A DNA stretch of 64,000 nt from Paracamarosporium sp. OC-R06-R3 (taxonomy: Eukaryota; Ascomycota; Dothideomycetes; Pleosporales; Didymosphaeriaceae): assembly GCA_019828545.1 (NCBI GenBank), contig JACVRA010000349.1:62001-126000 (forward strand), written 5' to 3'. The notes under the pieces are model-generated. The model was not told where the DNA came from and searched no databases. It saw nothing but the letters and a program-made list of their open reading frames with translations. Position numbers and translations under genes: made by a program. Positions 24,375 to 36,369 of this stretch are shown here, piece by piece (within the stretch, counting starts at the first letter, position 1; every line of letters starts with the position of its first letter).

Positions 24375-25104
24375 TGACCAGCCTGCAGCGGCCGGCCACG
24401 GGCTGCCGGGGCGGGGCTCTGGCTGCGCGCGCGGGCTGCTGCTGGCGCTGGTGCTGGCCGGCGCGTCCGTGCGCGGGCCCAATCCCTCAGCGCCGCCTTC
24501 CCTCTTTCGCCCGCTCGCGGCTGCCTGCCAGCCCGGCCACCCCTGCTCCCGCGCCGATGAGGTCAGGAGCTTTGGATCAGCCTCTACGCTGGAACCTTCC
24601 CGAGCCTGCCTTCACACCGAGTCGTCAATTATGTTTTATCACCAGCACGCGCGCCGGGGCAACAATCTCAAGCCCCTAACCGCACAATCGCCAGCGACAC
24701 CACCGCGCCCTGCCGCTCCCGGCTAGCCCGCCCTCCCCATGTCCTGCCCTTCACCACGCCTTCCTTTATTGCCCCCAGCACCACCTCTGCCTCACCACTG
24801 ATCCTGCTCAGTGCTCACGAACCACCAAGCCCCCCGGCATTCCCGCTTCCATTGGCCGGCCTCATTTCCCCGGCATACCGTCGACAATCGAACAACACTG
24901 CCGCTGCCCTTGCTTGGCCTTCCTAGCTCCCTCCCACCCCAACGCCGCCGCATGGGCTTCAGGTGAAGACACAAACACGATTCAACGACGCCTCCTCACA
25001 TGCCAGACCAACGCTGACCTCTGGCCTCTGCTCTCGCTCTCACCCTCACCCTCAATCCTCACCCTCACCGCACCTGAGAGCTCCACGCCCCCGCCGCCGT
25101 CCAC

Positions 25105-27026
25105 ATGCTCGAGCTACACCTCCCCCATCCAATGCCTCACGCCGTGAGCGACTTCTATGCTCCCTCTCGCTCCTTCCCCAAGATGGAGGCCACTCGCCAG
25201 ATGCACCTTCCCATGCCCCAGTTCAACCCCAACCGCGGCCTCGATGCGCTGAGGACTACCCAAAGGGCCCAGCCGCTCACCCCGTCGTCAGATTTCCCCG
25301 GCTCTGCGGTAAGAGTGGTCTCTCTGCCGCCATCTGAAGGCACCAGCCAAGAGTATGGATATCAGTTGCCTGCAATTGGCAACTCACGTACGGCAACACC
25401 ACAAAGCCCAACCGTTCAGAGGCAGGCCCAGCAACCCGTGCAAAACATGGCACCCCAACAACAGCCCGTACAGAACATGGCACAGAGGAAGATCTCAGCC
25501 AACCTCAGGGTACCGGCCTCGATCAGCACGCCCCAGGAGGGTCTGCCGCAACTGGCCGCCGAGGTGAGTTTGGTTATGACAGTCGGCTGCATGGCGTTTG
25601 GTTTGGCTAACTTTTCCAGGTGACGTGCCTTTTCTGGTTCGAAAGCTCCACGGTCCTCAAGCAAGTTGTAGATGGCAGCTCGCCGAGGATGCCCATTCAA
25701 CCCCTCTCTCCAGATGCGATTCCCACAACCGGCTTCAGGAAATGGGTGACCACCATCCTCACAACCACACAGGTCGCACAAAACGTGATTCTCTTGGCAT
25801 TGCTCTTCATATATCGGTTGAAGCTCACCAATCCAACGGTGAAAGGAAAACCAGGCAGCGAGTACCGCCTCTTGACCGTGGCTTTGATGCTGGGCAACAA
25901 GTTCCTCGACGATAACACGTACACCAACAAGACCTGGGCCGAGGTCTCCGGCATCTCGGTACAGGAGGTTCATGTGATGGAGGTGGAGTTTCTCAGCAAT
26001 ATGAGGTACAGTCTGTTCACCTCGCAACAGAAGTGGGAAGAGTGGCATATCATACTTGGAAAATTTGGAACGTTTTTCGACAGAGCGTCCAAGGTCCCGC
26101 CGCCTACTGCCATTAGCCCAATTGGCACACTCCCCCCTCAGCTCGCCCGCCCCAATTTTGCGCCCTCACCTCCCACGGCACAACAGCCGTCTCCTCCGAC
26201 TCAAGCGCTGTACTCGCCTTCGCACAGTCAATTTTCCAACACGCCGCTTTTGCAGCCGCAAGCCACGTCGACTGCCGTCTCGCCAATTGGTCCTCTCCCA
26301 GATCTTGGCCCAATTCAACGCAAACGCAGTTCCGACTACACTGCAGAGCCGCCACCAAAGAGACACGCTCATGGATTCGCTCCTGGTCCTTACAGCAACG
26401 CACCGTTGATTCCCACATTGCAAGCGCCGGTCAACAGGTCCTTTGAGCCACCTCCATCCATGAACAGGCTCCCACCGCTGCCCAGTTTATCCATCCCAAC
26501 CCCGCAATCCAACCCTCCTATGCAAGTCAAGAATTGGTCAGACCTTCCGTTACCTGTCCCGGGGAGTCGTTCCATGGCCATGGTTTACCCGCCTCCTGTC
26601 CAATGGCAGCAACCTGTCAGCACCCCAACTTCAACGGCGCCCCCTTCTGTCTTCTCTACGCATACACCAACAGCAGATCGATCACGCCAAGTCAGCCCTT
26701 ATCCGCCCTCCGCTGGCTCCTCGCCTGTAAGCGCAACTTATCCTGTTGCAGGGCAGAGGCAACTCTCTCCGTCGTTTTTCCTCAACCAGCGACAATCACC
26801 TTACCGCCCGGTTCGTGGTGTCCACACTCTGCTTGTGCCTCCACCACCAACCTCGATGCACAACCCGGCTCGCAATATCGCATACGATCAGATGCAGTAC
26901 CAACCGCTTGGTCGCCCCAACGCCGAGCGCCGTGCGGGCCCACTTCCCTATATGGATCATGGCGCATGGCCCGAGGTCAATCAATTCAACCAGCTCCCTG
27001 TTCCACAGCAGCCTGTCTTCCGTTGA
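25105..27026 (+). CDS. PHO80/Clg1-type cyclin
   Basis: Exons 25105-25563 and 25620-27026 give 621 aa. A 150-residue Gln/Pro-rich head leads to a single cyclin box at about residues 154-300. In it, FRKWVTTILTTTQVAQNVIL is the first cyclin helix, YRLLTVALMLGNKFLDDNTYTNKTWAEVSGI the helix 3-4 signature, and EVHVMEVEFLSNMRYSLFTS helix 5. The remaining 320 residues are Pro/Ser/Gln-rich and probably disordered. This layout matches fungal Clg1/Pas1-like cyclins that pair with a Pho85-type kinase and link nutrient state to growth, polarity or development. An alternative in-frame ATG is present (25129), so the exact N-terminus is open. A very long upstream spacer and a pyrimidine-rich leader precede it. 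Confidence 0.85.
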
Positions 27027-30000
27027 GAAGCCCTACTCCGCTTTGTACATACACTTCGCCAAACGCCGACGAATCTCGGTGGCTTCTTTTCCTTTATGGT
27101 TTTCTTTTTTTTTTTGGTCTCTTGCTGCGTTCAAGCGTTGCATTGCATTGGGTGGTTATCTTTCAAGCACGCTGGTCGTTTCGAGCCAGCTTATCATGCA
27201 TTCTATCTGAGCATTTCAAGGCGTTTTTAGTCCAGCGTCTGCGGACCGGCAGCACTCTAGCATTAGTGCGAACATCATGGAGAAAGCATCTCCAACATGC
27301 ATTGGGCCTTTTAGGATTTGCATCTTAGTAGTAGATCAGATCATTGAATGTCCGTATTCGACGCCTCGGCTATCCATCCCGAGGGACGGCATAAATCGAA
27401 TGGGAAACATATTCTAGCATCATGGCAGCGATAATTTATGATGCAAGATGGTGATTGTGATGTGTCAGCGCTGCTGGACTATTCGATGTCGTGTGCCATG
27501 GTACTGACGGATCAGCTAGCTGCTAGCTCTAGAGGCGTTTGGACGTGCGTGCGTACGTGGGGCTTACAATAATGGACGGCATGCTATGCAGTGCGGTGAT
27601 GTGATGTTGTGAAAGGCGGGCTCTGATTGGGCGGCGGTGGAGTGCTTTGTGGTTGGTCAGTTGGCTTGGTTGGACAGGCTTGGTTGGAGCGGGTGCCAGC
27701 AAGAATACGCGAAAGAGCGAACGGAGATCGCGTGCAGATTCCTGTTCGCGCGGCGGTCTCGGCGACAATCTTGGAAGGCTACTGGACGAGGAGAGACAAA
27801 GGGATGTACAACTACTGCTTGGTTGTTGGTGCATCTGTGTTTCTCGTGCAGTGGGATAGCACGGCCTGGTGCACGCTTACGGGTGCATGGGTGGGCTTGG
27901 GCTTGGGCTTAGGCTTGGACAGGTGACTGGGTGAGCGTCACGGGTACGGTACGGGGTACGAAGATGGACGCTTTCTCTTCTGCCGTAGCTATCTGGCGTG
28001 GTGTGGTGGAATTGGTTTGGAGTGGCGGTGCTGAATAATTGACTCATTGGATTGAATTGGACAAGTAGAATGTATGGGTACGTGGATAAACGGAGCTTGG
28101 AGTGTTATTAGTTCCAAGGGGCGCCGTCGAGGGCTGCGGTGGCGTCGTGGCGTCGCGCTGTGATGCGGTGTGGGATTGAGACGGATACACGGGGCCAGAG
28201 AACAAGGAGAGGCAGAGCTAAGGTGCAGCTGGGTTGAGGCTAGGTCTGGTTGTGCATGGCGTGTGGAGGCGAGGGCTGCTGTATAATGCGGTAGAGTAGG
28301 GTAGAGCGCCATGAGTCGCGCCGCTGGTCGGCACCTGGTAAGCTGGATGGTATGGTGCCGAAGGCGAACGCTAGTTCTGCATTGCGCGTGTAGAGTCGAG
28401 GATAATGCGGTACGGTACAAGGTACTTCGTACGAGGCTAGACCCAAGGGCGTCATGAGTCGCAATGCGTCGGTGTCGAGGCGGAGGCGAGCGGAGGCGAC
28501 AGCACAGCACAGCATGGCACGGGTGTCGCTCGTGCGTGTTCATTCAAGGGCCAACTTTATTGCATTGTTGCCCCAGCGGCGACGCAACGCGAAGCAGCGC
28601 TGCCGAATACGAACGACGTCGGGTAGGATCCAGACGGGCGTTCAGGAGTTCAGGGGATAGAGATCAAACTGTGCAGGCGTCGCGGTGACGATGTCTACTT
28701 CTCATTTCCGAGCTGGAAGGTTGGGGTGGAGATTGCGGTGTTTGTGATGCCGAGGTGCATGCATGCCTGCGAGTCTGGAGCATGGCCTGCAAACGCGTTT
28801 TGCTTTGCATTTGCCGGGGGCGTTGCGAGGCGCTGCGTGCGCGTGGGTACTTTGTCACGCCGTTTACGATGATACGGAGGCAGACTATTTGCTTTTGTGG
28901 TACGGGTTGTGTTTCGATAGGCCCTGAGTACGCGGGTTTTCGGTAGCGTATTGTTTACGGGCTGCTTATCGATTTTTGGGGGCGCTGTCGATTCATCGAT
29001 GGATACTGCGTGCTGACCTTCGCTATCTCTTCGCCGTTCAATATGGAGGCGGTCGGGAACGCGTACAGCGTCCTTGATCGCGCCGTCGTTCTGGGTATCC
29101 GCTAGGCGGTGTAGAATAGCGTCCCATGGTCATCTGGGCTAGAACCGCTTCGCTGCTAATCACCGAAGAATTGCTGATCGCGGGTTGGCCCTACGACTTG
29201 GGTTCGATTTAGATAATGTGCAATACGGAGGATCGGACGATGAGGAACGATGGATGGAGCGTTGGTATGGCGCTCGCGTGGATGCCAGGTTGTTGCATGG
29301 CTGCTGCAAAGTGCTTTTCCAAGGGCTGAGTTGCCCAATTGCACTTGTAGTGCGTGAGCAAGTTTGGTATGGGAAAAGAGTGGTCGAAACGGCCTGTGAA
29401 GATTTCGTCGTGCGTTGGTATTTCGATCGAACTACATGACATCGAACGAGCACTCATGCTATGGCCTCCTTCTGTTTTGCATTGATTGAGTCTCTTACTT
29501 TTGCCTCTTGTGACTACCGCTCGTGTTTCTAGCTCCTTGCGTGTCTATTCTGTTAACGGCAAAGCTTTGATTTTGGTAGTAATGCGGTGATCCATCTTTA
29601 GTCCCGTTCACTCAACTATGCACGCTATTACTGCGGACAACAACCTATCCTCTTAGTATCTTTGATCTCTAGTGAAGTGCTATGACTTAGGCTGCGTCAA
29701 GAGCTCGCGTTAGTTACGAGTCAACCTCGGAACGCCACACCATGTCCCAAGTTGTTGGGAAAAAAGAATGCAGTCAACAATTTGAAAGCATGTTGGAATG
29801 TTTATACCTAATACAGAAATTGCCTACTGCTCATTCAATGCAGCCATAGAGTGTTCTTAAGCACGTCTGTAATTATTGTCAGACCGATGTATTACTTGAT
29901 AAGGGATGAAAGGGCTTTTGACATGCTTATCATCACATGATCTCTTCTCTGTCCAGATACGCTATTGTGTTGAAAGACCGGACACGTCACTTATTCTTGA

Positions 30001-30412
30001 GTTTTTCTAAGACACTCGCTCACAGCAACTGAAGTTTAGTACGAAGCGAAAACGGTATCTTTCTCGCATTCAAACCACCAAGGTTCATATTATGGACTAC
30101 TGACAGTGATGTGCCAATTTTACTTCGGTGGTGTTGTTGCCATCAGAAGCCTTGTTAGTACAATGATTCTTAATAAATGTGATAGATTTTCTCTAAAATA
30201 CTAATATTTCGTATCTTTTTCACGGTTATTTTTATTCTTATTGCTTAGTATTTTAGGGTTATAAGAGGTAGCACTGCTTACCACTCACGCGAATTATAGG
30301 AACTTAGAGTATAAGTATTATTAGCAACCTACAAAAACTAGGAAAGCATAAATTCATAACTACGACTATTCTTGCTGGTTTAGTCTAACCAGAACAGCCT
30401 CGAGACGAGATC
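27027..30412. other. Gene-free stretch downstream of the cyclin gene
   Basis: A T-rich 3' flank with a run of about 11 T near 27105 comes first. GC-mixed DNA with a GGGCTT hexamer array (27893-27916) follows, and then an AT-rich zone from about 29.5 kb. No supported gene on either strand. Confidence 0.5.
27893..27916. repeat. GGGCTT hexamer repeat, 4 copies (one imperfect)
   Basis: Three perfect GGGCTT units followed by AGGCTT. The unit differs from the telomere repeat TTAGGG in register and sequence and stands alone, so it is not taken as an interstitial telomere. Confidence 0.7.
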
Positions 30413-31010
30413 TTAAACATTTACAAAATCAGGTGGGATTACTGCAATACCTCCAAAACAGACATGTTGAGTCTCAATAGGGGGTTTAAAACCCACACTG
30501 ACAGTTTTTAAACCTTTCGGCTTGGATAAACTCGCCTTAATTCTCACCGATTGTGTCCATGCGCACGTGGAAATCAGTATCTCCACGGTCCAAAACAAGA
30601 ATGTTACCTTCCGATTGCACGATACGTGGGGTGCCGCCCTGAAGTTCTAGATGGAAGCTTGATAGTCTTCAAGGCTAGGCATGTTATCACACCGTCCTCA
30701 GCGTTCGCCACCAAACCGTCTTTCCCGAGTTGAACATAGGTAAAAGTTATGACATCTTGAGTATCAGTGACGGGCTCCTTTGGCCAACCATCGATCGTTG
30801 AAAATACAGCCGAGATAGAATGTTGGCCGATTGGTTATTGTCGTTCTTATCAACAATGTGGATAGCAAAAGGCCTATCGACGGCGAAACCGGGAATTGCC
30901 ACCTTGTAGTCCGACCACATAGTGTCAGAGAGCTTAGGAGTGAATTCAGAACACCTTACTAAGTAGAGGTGAACTGCGTCTTTGTAAAGACCTGGCGGGA
31001 GATTTATAAG
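30413..31010 (-). pseudogene. Decayed gene, product unknown
   Basis: Reading the minus strand, protein-like sequence runs across frames. One stretch starts with SDTMWSDYKVAIPGFAVDRP, then FAIHIVDKNDNNQSANIL. After a frame change near 30805 it goes on with EPVTDTQDVITFTYVQLGKD and GVITCLALKTIKLPSRTSGR, then a stop. A further frame change leads to KTVSVGFKPPIETQHVCF. I do not recognise the family. The composition is AT-rich compared with the intact genes, as expected after repeat-induced point mutation or plain decay. A remnant at 31230-31436 on the same strand may belong to it. Confidence 0.4.
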
Positions 31011-31628
31011 GGGGTTGTGTTGGCCGAAGGGCCTGGATCGGGGTTGCCACTGGTTTGTGTTTGGTCAAGGATTCTGAGTGGACTGCCATTGATTTGTGTT
31101 GGATGACGGGCCATTTAACCATTCATGATGGTAGTTCATATCACCCTTACACCCGCCATGACTTTATTTCTATAGAACCCAAGGTTATAGCGTGAAGGCT
31201 TGATTAGAAGAGACCATTGTTACAAGTTTTTAAGATAATAATTCATCATAAACGAGTGTTCTGAGCATGGCCAAGTAGAGAGGAAGTTTATCGGCGTTAC
31301 GAGCCTTGACGTTCAAACCTAATCTAGAGTAGCACGGTATTTTATCATCACTTTCCAGGGGGGGTGCGCTATCTAACGGACTGGGTAAATTGATGGTAAG
31401 ATACTCAACGGTCCAAGCCACATTTTGCATATACAATAATCGGATTTTTTCTAGTAGGTCTCCAACTCCACCTGAAGGACTACATACTAGATGAAATCAT
31501 GCAGCCAGTGTTTTCGTAAACATTTCCCTAGATAACAACAATAAATCCTTAAGAATGATTGCGACACAAGGATATCAACATGCGATATTTAAAAATACTG
31601 TATAACAGTTTAATAAAATATCGCTCGT
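31011..31628. other. AT-rich spacer with an imperfect short repeat
   Basis: Two similar stretches near 31035-31110 (GTTGCCACTGGTTTGTGTTGG-like and GACTGCCATTGATTTGTGTTGG-like) form an imperfect direct repeat. A 68-codon minus frame at 31230-31436 may be part of the neighbouring decayed gene. No intact gene. Confidence 0.35.
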
Positions 31629-32664
31629 CTAATAGGACTTAGCTAGTTCAGCTGGCGTATGATGCTGCATGAACTCCTTGAAGTTGATAGGCTTGATTTG
31701 AGGATATTTGGAGTTGTCGAGGTCGTCCTTCAGGTAAGCCTGGCCATTAGTGCAGTAGTATTGGTAGAACCTAATATTCGTTAACAAATCGAATACTCGC
31801 AAAAAAAAAGACATTATGTCATTACATACTGGGCAAGGTATGCGTAGATGTTTGAGGGGTCCTTCTGGAATGTTGCTTGCATAGACTTGTAGAGATCATC
31901 CAATGTGCCTAGACATTCGAGCTGGGGTTCCTTGCCGTATACCTTAGAAAACTCCTCTGCAATCTGACGGATGGTCTTCCGGTCGCCGAGGACTATGAAT
32001 ACACTGTTAGCCAATGTGATGTAAATAGTTGGAGGTGGAAGTTCAACTCACATTCCTGCTTGCCAACAGCATTCTTGTCAAGAGCAACAGCTGCCACATA
32101 TTCCGAAGCAGTACCGTACGTTGTTGACTCCCAGATCTCGTCGCCAGTTCCGTAGTATGTGAACTTGTTCTCATCGGGGTGGAAAACGCCGAAGTACTCA
32201 CTCCAGAAAGTTTCCATGAACGCGCCAATGAGCACGTGTACGCCCTTGACATGCTTCTTGGTATCCAAATGAGCCTTAACGTGCTTCATGGGGTCCTTTG
32301 CTGGGTGATCTCCATATTCAAGTTTTGTAAAGTCAAGGCAGTAGTCGCTTGCAATATAGCGGGGCACGTTCTCGTGTTCGCACGCATCAACAAGCAGCTT
32401 CTGACCATCAATCATAAGGGTGTTGTCACCAAGATAACAGCAGACGACGACATCGCAGCCTTGAACAAATGACCTCACGGCAGCTTCGTCAGCAGCCTCA
32501 CCTGGAATGATGGTAACCTGGCTGGAAGACGAAAGATCCTTAGGGAGTTTTTTTGGGCTACGACAGAAGCCTCGGATCTGCACGTTGGGACTCTTCTGCA
32601 AGCTGGCCGCAAGCAAAAGGGCAAACTTGCCCGTAGCACCGGCGATTCCAACGGTAATGGTCAT
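31629..32664 (-). CDS. NmrA-like NAD(P)-binding oxidoreductase
   Basis: Exons (minus) 32664-32052, 31992-31830 and 31770-31629 give 305 aa, the usual size for the isoflavone-reductase/NmrA class of atypical short-chain dehydrogenases. The protein starts with the Rossmann motif GIAGATGKFA (GxxGxxG), followed by RGFCRSPKKL, where basic residues favour NADPH. Then come GEAADEAAVRSFVQGCDVVV, the RYIASDYCLDF active-site-side segment and a C-terminal substrate domain. Joined exons read through KQEFLGDRKT and LAQFYQYYCTNG without break. It could be an enzyme of secondary metabolism or a redox-sensing regulator; the sequence does not decide. It is intact although it sits beside decayed genes, and its promoter faces a dead dehydrogenase copy across 478 bp. 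Confidence 0.85.
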
Positions 32665-33142
32665 GGCGGTGTTGAGGTCGGTAAAATAAAGTGAATGCGA
32701 GTACGGAAAATTGGTCGAGGTCGAGGTCGAGTCTGGGAGATGAACGAGGGCAGAATAAATTCCAATTTGTATTTCATCGCCATGGAGAAAACTCTCAATG
32801 GATAATCAACATGAAGTCATTGTACGAGTATCTGATTAAGCTCGGCCTTGATGGACAGCGTGCTCGGTGGAGTGAAGAGCCGATACGCCGAGCGGATGAG
32901 AAACATGCTAGTGTATCGCCGACTGCAACCGGCTGCTTCTGCCAAGCTACCGTTAGTGCATTACCAAAGCTTCATGTAGATAGGAATAGTGCGTGATGCG
33001 TGTACGCACAACAGGTTCCCTACTTTCTTCTACCATTTGAGCAATTTTTCTTTGACGTTCTGCTTTTCTAGTTCTCATCATCTGGTCGTCGATCCGCTTC
33101 ATACATAGCCCGTCCACTTACACAAGACATACCACCGCCACA
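32665..33142. promoter_or_regulatory. Divergent promoter region, NmrA-like gene / dead dehydrogenase
   Basis: 478 bp between an intact minus-strand start and the start of a decayed plus-strand dehydrogenase. A GGTCGAGGTCGAGGTCGAG repeat lies near 32713-32731. No further gene. Confidence 0.4.
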
Positions 33143-33747
33143 ATGGAAACCGTACTCATTGTGGGAGCATCTGGGAACATTGGTGTAGGAGCAGCGATTG
33201 CAGCGCCGAGAAGTAAAAAAAAAGTCCTCGCTGTTGTCCGAAGCAAGTCGTCTGAGGAAAACCTCTACCAACACGTTGATACCAAGGATAACATCACCGT
33301 CGTCCAAGCAGATACCACAAGCGAAGATGGTGTACAAAAGATAGTAGATAAGATGAAGACTGGAGACCTCCCTAGTTTTCAGCACGTGTTCTCCGTAGGT
33401 GATTACTCGTAGCATTATTGAAGATGATGCAGGTGAAGCTGATAAACATATAGTGGGCATGTCGAATTGGACGACTCCCATCACAAGTTTAACCACATAT
33501 GAGTTCAGGAATTTTATAAACGTCAATGTCGATTCTACCTTCTGTAAGTTGTTCAAGCACTGCAGAGAAGAGTTTCTTTGGCTCACCTGTCGACTTAGTT
33601 GCATACCGCGCAACGGCTCCCTATCTCAGCTCTTAGGGCCACCCTGAATCCACCTGGACGCTCATTACCGGTGGCGCCGGCGAGTGGGGCTCTCTCGAAA
33701 TTCACAACCCTTGATCTCACCGGACGCGGGAAGATTGACATTGTTTA
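33143..33747 (+). pseudogene. Short-chain dehydrogenase pseudogene
   Basis: Starts METVLIVGASGNIGVGAAIA, a Rossmann GxxGxxG motif, and continues to VQKIVDKMKTGDLPSFQHVF. The frame then breaks near 33395 and continues in another frame with SNWTTPITSLTTYEFRNFIN and VNVDSTF. A GTAAGT...TTAG intron (33543-33599) leads to AYRATAPYLSS, a stop codon, then ESTWTLITGGAGEWGS and another stop after a frame change. The order of blocks matches a classical or divergent SDR. With one frameshift and at least two stops it cannot make the full protein. A run of nine A at 33217-33225 may be a mutational hotspot. Confidence 0.65.
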
Positions 33748-33789
33748 AATTTTCCTAAACACGTAGAAGGTTGCATTCAGAAATTTTGC

Positions 33790-34892
33790 AGGCGCCACCG
33801 CGCCGAACGGAGAGATTGGCATGCGGGATGCAAAACCTACGCAGACAGAGTACTAGTTCTCCGGAACGATTGATTGGTTTGTTATGAGCCATGCAAAGAC
33901 AACTGCAAACAGTCTCACTCAAGTGTAGAGTAAAGACATTGAAGAAGGGAAGATTCCAATTCTAACAACTGCATTCAAGCCCATCAATCCTGAAACCAGC
34001 AGCTCTAGGTTTGATTTACAAAGCATTGGGTCTCTTCTAGACGAGATGACAAAAGCAGCTCCACGGGGCTCAACGTTCTCGTGACAGCAATGGTGATGGA
34101 ACTCAGGACATCATTCCAGCATCCGCCGAATACAAGCCTGGTATGATGGTGCTCAGGTACAACGTATATTTGGGCGAGGACAATGGAAGAATAGACACGG
34201 CGCCTATAGTCCCCATGAGATAACTGCTTTGGAATCTCTGAATCTGTCCAATTACGGTCATTTTCATATGACCAATCTGAATGGTAAATTACCCTAGCTT
34301 TAGCTACGCCTACCAAGATAAGAAGTCACCCAAAGCATATGCGTGAATATCGGTTGACGGTAAATACGATGGCTCCATGACGAAGTCTGTTATTTACCGC
34401 TTTGGCGTAGATCCGACATTCACCAAGATGGAAGTTGTTCCGGTTGACTTTGATGGGAACGGGTTAGGAGACTAGCTGCTATACACGCTCGACAATGATC
34501 TTCCTTAAGCCTTGCCCATCTAAAACGCTGCGCCTATGATAGATTTTATCTATCCAGCGGTGGATCCAATGGGTCTCGCAACTACAATGATTTACGACTG
34601 TCTATAGAATCCAGCGGTATACGAGCCTTCTATCCATTGAGAAACTTGCAACAATGCCATGCCAGACGGCTATCCCGTTTTAGGTGCGCCGAACTACGTG
34701 GTCACATCCTTGGAACACCGGAATGAAGGTAGCCTCAATTACTTCAAATACGAAGTCAAGATCACGAAGATCTATAGGTCTTCGCAGGTCAATAATCAAG
34801 GGAAGGATTGGCAAGACTTTGGTGAAATCAACACCCTAAATGTCACAAACAATGTCCTCACCACCAAAAATATCACCACAAATGGGCGTTAA
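33790..34892 (+). pseudogene. Decayed gene(s), family not recognised
   Basis: Protein-like blocks on the plus strand are broken by stops and frame changes: GTIDWFVMSHAKTTANSLTQ, KDIEEGKIPILTTAFKPINP, DGTQDIIPASAEYKPGMMVL, SMTKSVIYRFGVDPTFTKME, and a last open stretch from PDGYPVLGAPNYVVTSLEHR to the stop at 34890. Similar polarity and spacing suggest one or two former genes. I could not name a family. Confidence 0.4.
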
Positions 34893-35384
34893 CAGTACAT
34901 ATTCACATGACCTTTTAACTCTTGAATATAGTGAGAGTCCATAGGCAAGGGAAATCAGTGTGACACATATAGCAAACAACGACGGTAAGACCAGGAGGCA
35001 CCTTCCAGAACTACGATATATCTATTGCTACTATTCTTTATTCCTATATACACCAACGGCAACTTCTGAGAAATGGGAGGTGTGTTACCATACATCCCGT
35101 ATGTGTACCGTAAGCACTTTGAGTGATCGACTTCGATAGTGGGACAGACATCTAGATACTGAGATCTCAGTTTGCACAGCTAAGTTTGCTTCATTCAAAA
35201 CCTTTTGATATTAAACAGAATATCTCACTCCCTCTTCGTCGCCGTCCAGAACTGTGTAAACAGGTTTAGCGATCTCGTTACCTTTTCTGGCAGTGATCTG
35301 CACCATCTTCTGTACTAGCGTCAAGTGAGAACTGCACTACATCCTCTGCTGTCGCTGTCTTACTGCTCAGCACTCATCGAACAC
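34893..35384. other. Intergenic, no supported gene
   Basis: AT-rich spacer between the decayed genes and the methyltransferase. An in-frame upstream ATG at 35325 could extend the methyltransferase by 20 residues. Confidence 0.45.
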
Positions 35385-36369
35385 AGTATGTCTACGCAAT
35401 CCGACACCGAATTTCTCGCCCGTATCTCCCTACATGACCCCACGCGCTTCAATATCCAGCACTCTCAAACAAATCATCGCTTAGTGCTCCTCCAGCACTG
35501 GAACATCCCCACTGGCTCAAAGATACTGGAGTTAGGATGTGGGCAAGGCGACTGTACAACTGTCCTTGCCCATGCTGTGGGCGAAGAGGGTAGGATTGTG
35601 GCTGTCGATCCGGCTGAACTGAATTATGGTGGGTCCTTTTACTTTTCTCCCTATTACCTGTCCTGGCAGTGTGAGCAGAAGGCAGTGAATTGATGCTCTT
35701 CTAGGTACCCCATATACTCTCGGTCAAGCACAAGCACACATCTCGCAAGGCCCGCTAGGTAGACGAATTACGTGGGTTCAACAATCCCCCCTGGATTACC
35801 TCTCCTCCTTGCCCTGCTCTTCTTCCACTTCCTCGCCGTCTGCCAGCGTAACTAAGGCTTTCGACGCAGCAGTCCTCGCACACAGCTTATGGTATTTCTC
35901 TTCCCCCTCTATTGTCCTTTCTACTTTTGGTGCTCTCAGGAACCAGAGCAAGCGCCTCCTCGTCGCTGAGTGGTCTTTGGTGGCTACGCGCCCCTCTGCA
36001 CAGCCTCATGTACTAGCTGCACTCGCCCAGGCAGCGCTAGAGTGTCATAAACCTAAGAGCGACTCCAACATCCGTACTGTACTGGGACCGAAACGTCTTA
36101 CTGATCTGGCCCTGGCTGCCGGATGGGAGCTAGAAAGTGAGACCTGTGTGCAACCTAAAGAGGCGTTGCTTGACGGACAGTGGGAGGTCTATGCTTGTCT
36201 CTCTGCTTCTTTTGAGAAGGAAGTAAAGGATCATGTTAGTGGTGAAAGGGAGAGGGGGGCAATTCTTGCTTTACGGGACGCGTGTGAGGCGAGCCTGCAG
36301 GGTACTCCGGGAGGTCAGAAGGGGGTCCACGCGATGGATATTTGGGTTGCCAGTTTCGTTTGTACCTGA
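35385..36369 (+). CDS. SAM-dependent methyltransferase, class I
   Basis: Exons 35385-35628 and 35705-36369 give 302 aa. Motif I is ILELGCGQGDCTTVLAHAVG at about residues 46-65, with the acidic motif II end VAVDPAELNYG after it. Motif post-I/IV is FDAAVLAHSLWYF and motif VI KRLLVAEWSLV. It binds S-adenosylmethionine and methylates a small molecule or protein that cannot be named from sequence. The start at 35385 (MSTQSDTEF) is preferred over the in-frame ATG at 35325 because the conserved region begins soon after it. It is intact and sits between a decayed tract and a spacer; GC content is nearer that of normal genes. Confidence 0.8.

Larger units (their letters stand above)
18244..25104. other. 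6.8 kb gene-free stretch upstream of the cyclin gene
   Basis: No protein I can recognise on either strand. Composition changes along it: ordinary DNA to about 19.8 kb, then GC-rich to 24.7 kb with many overlapping chance frames in all phases, then a strongly pyrimidine-rich plus strand (24.7-25.1 kb) leading to the cyclin ATG. Several perfect 7- to 11-bp tandem repeats cluster in 23.4-24.4 kb. The simplest reading is a long regulatory region and leader for the cyclin gene, but non-coding RNA genes cannot be excluded. Confidence 0.5.

Noticed and set aside
23858..24679. 273-codon plus-strand frame in the GC-rich spacer
   Set aside because: Low-complexity Ala/Arg/Gly composition, crosses tandem repeats, and similar frames exist in all phases on both strands.
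27893..27916. Interstitial telomere
   Set aside because: The unit is GGGCTT, not TTAGGG, and only four copies are present with no neighbouring telomere-like DNA.
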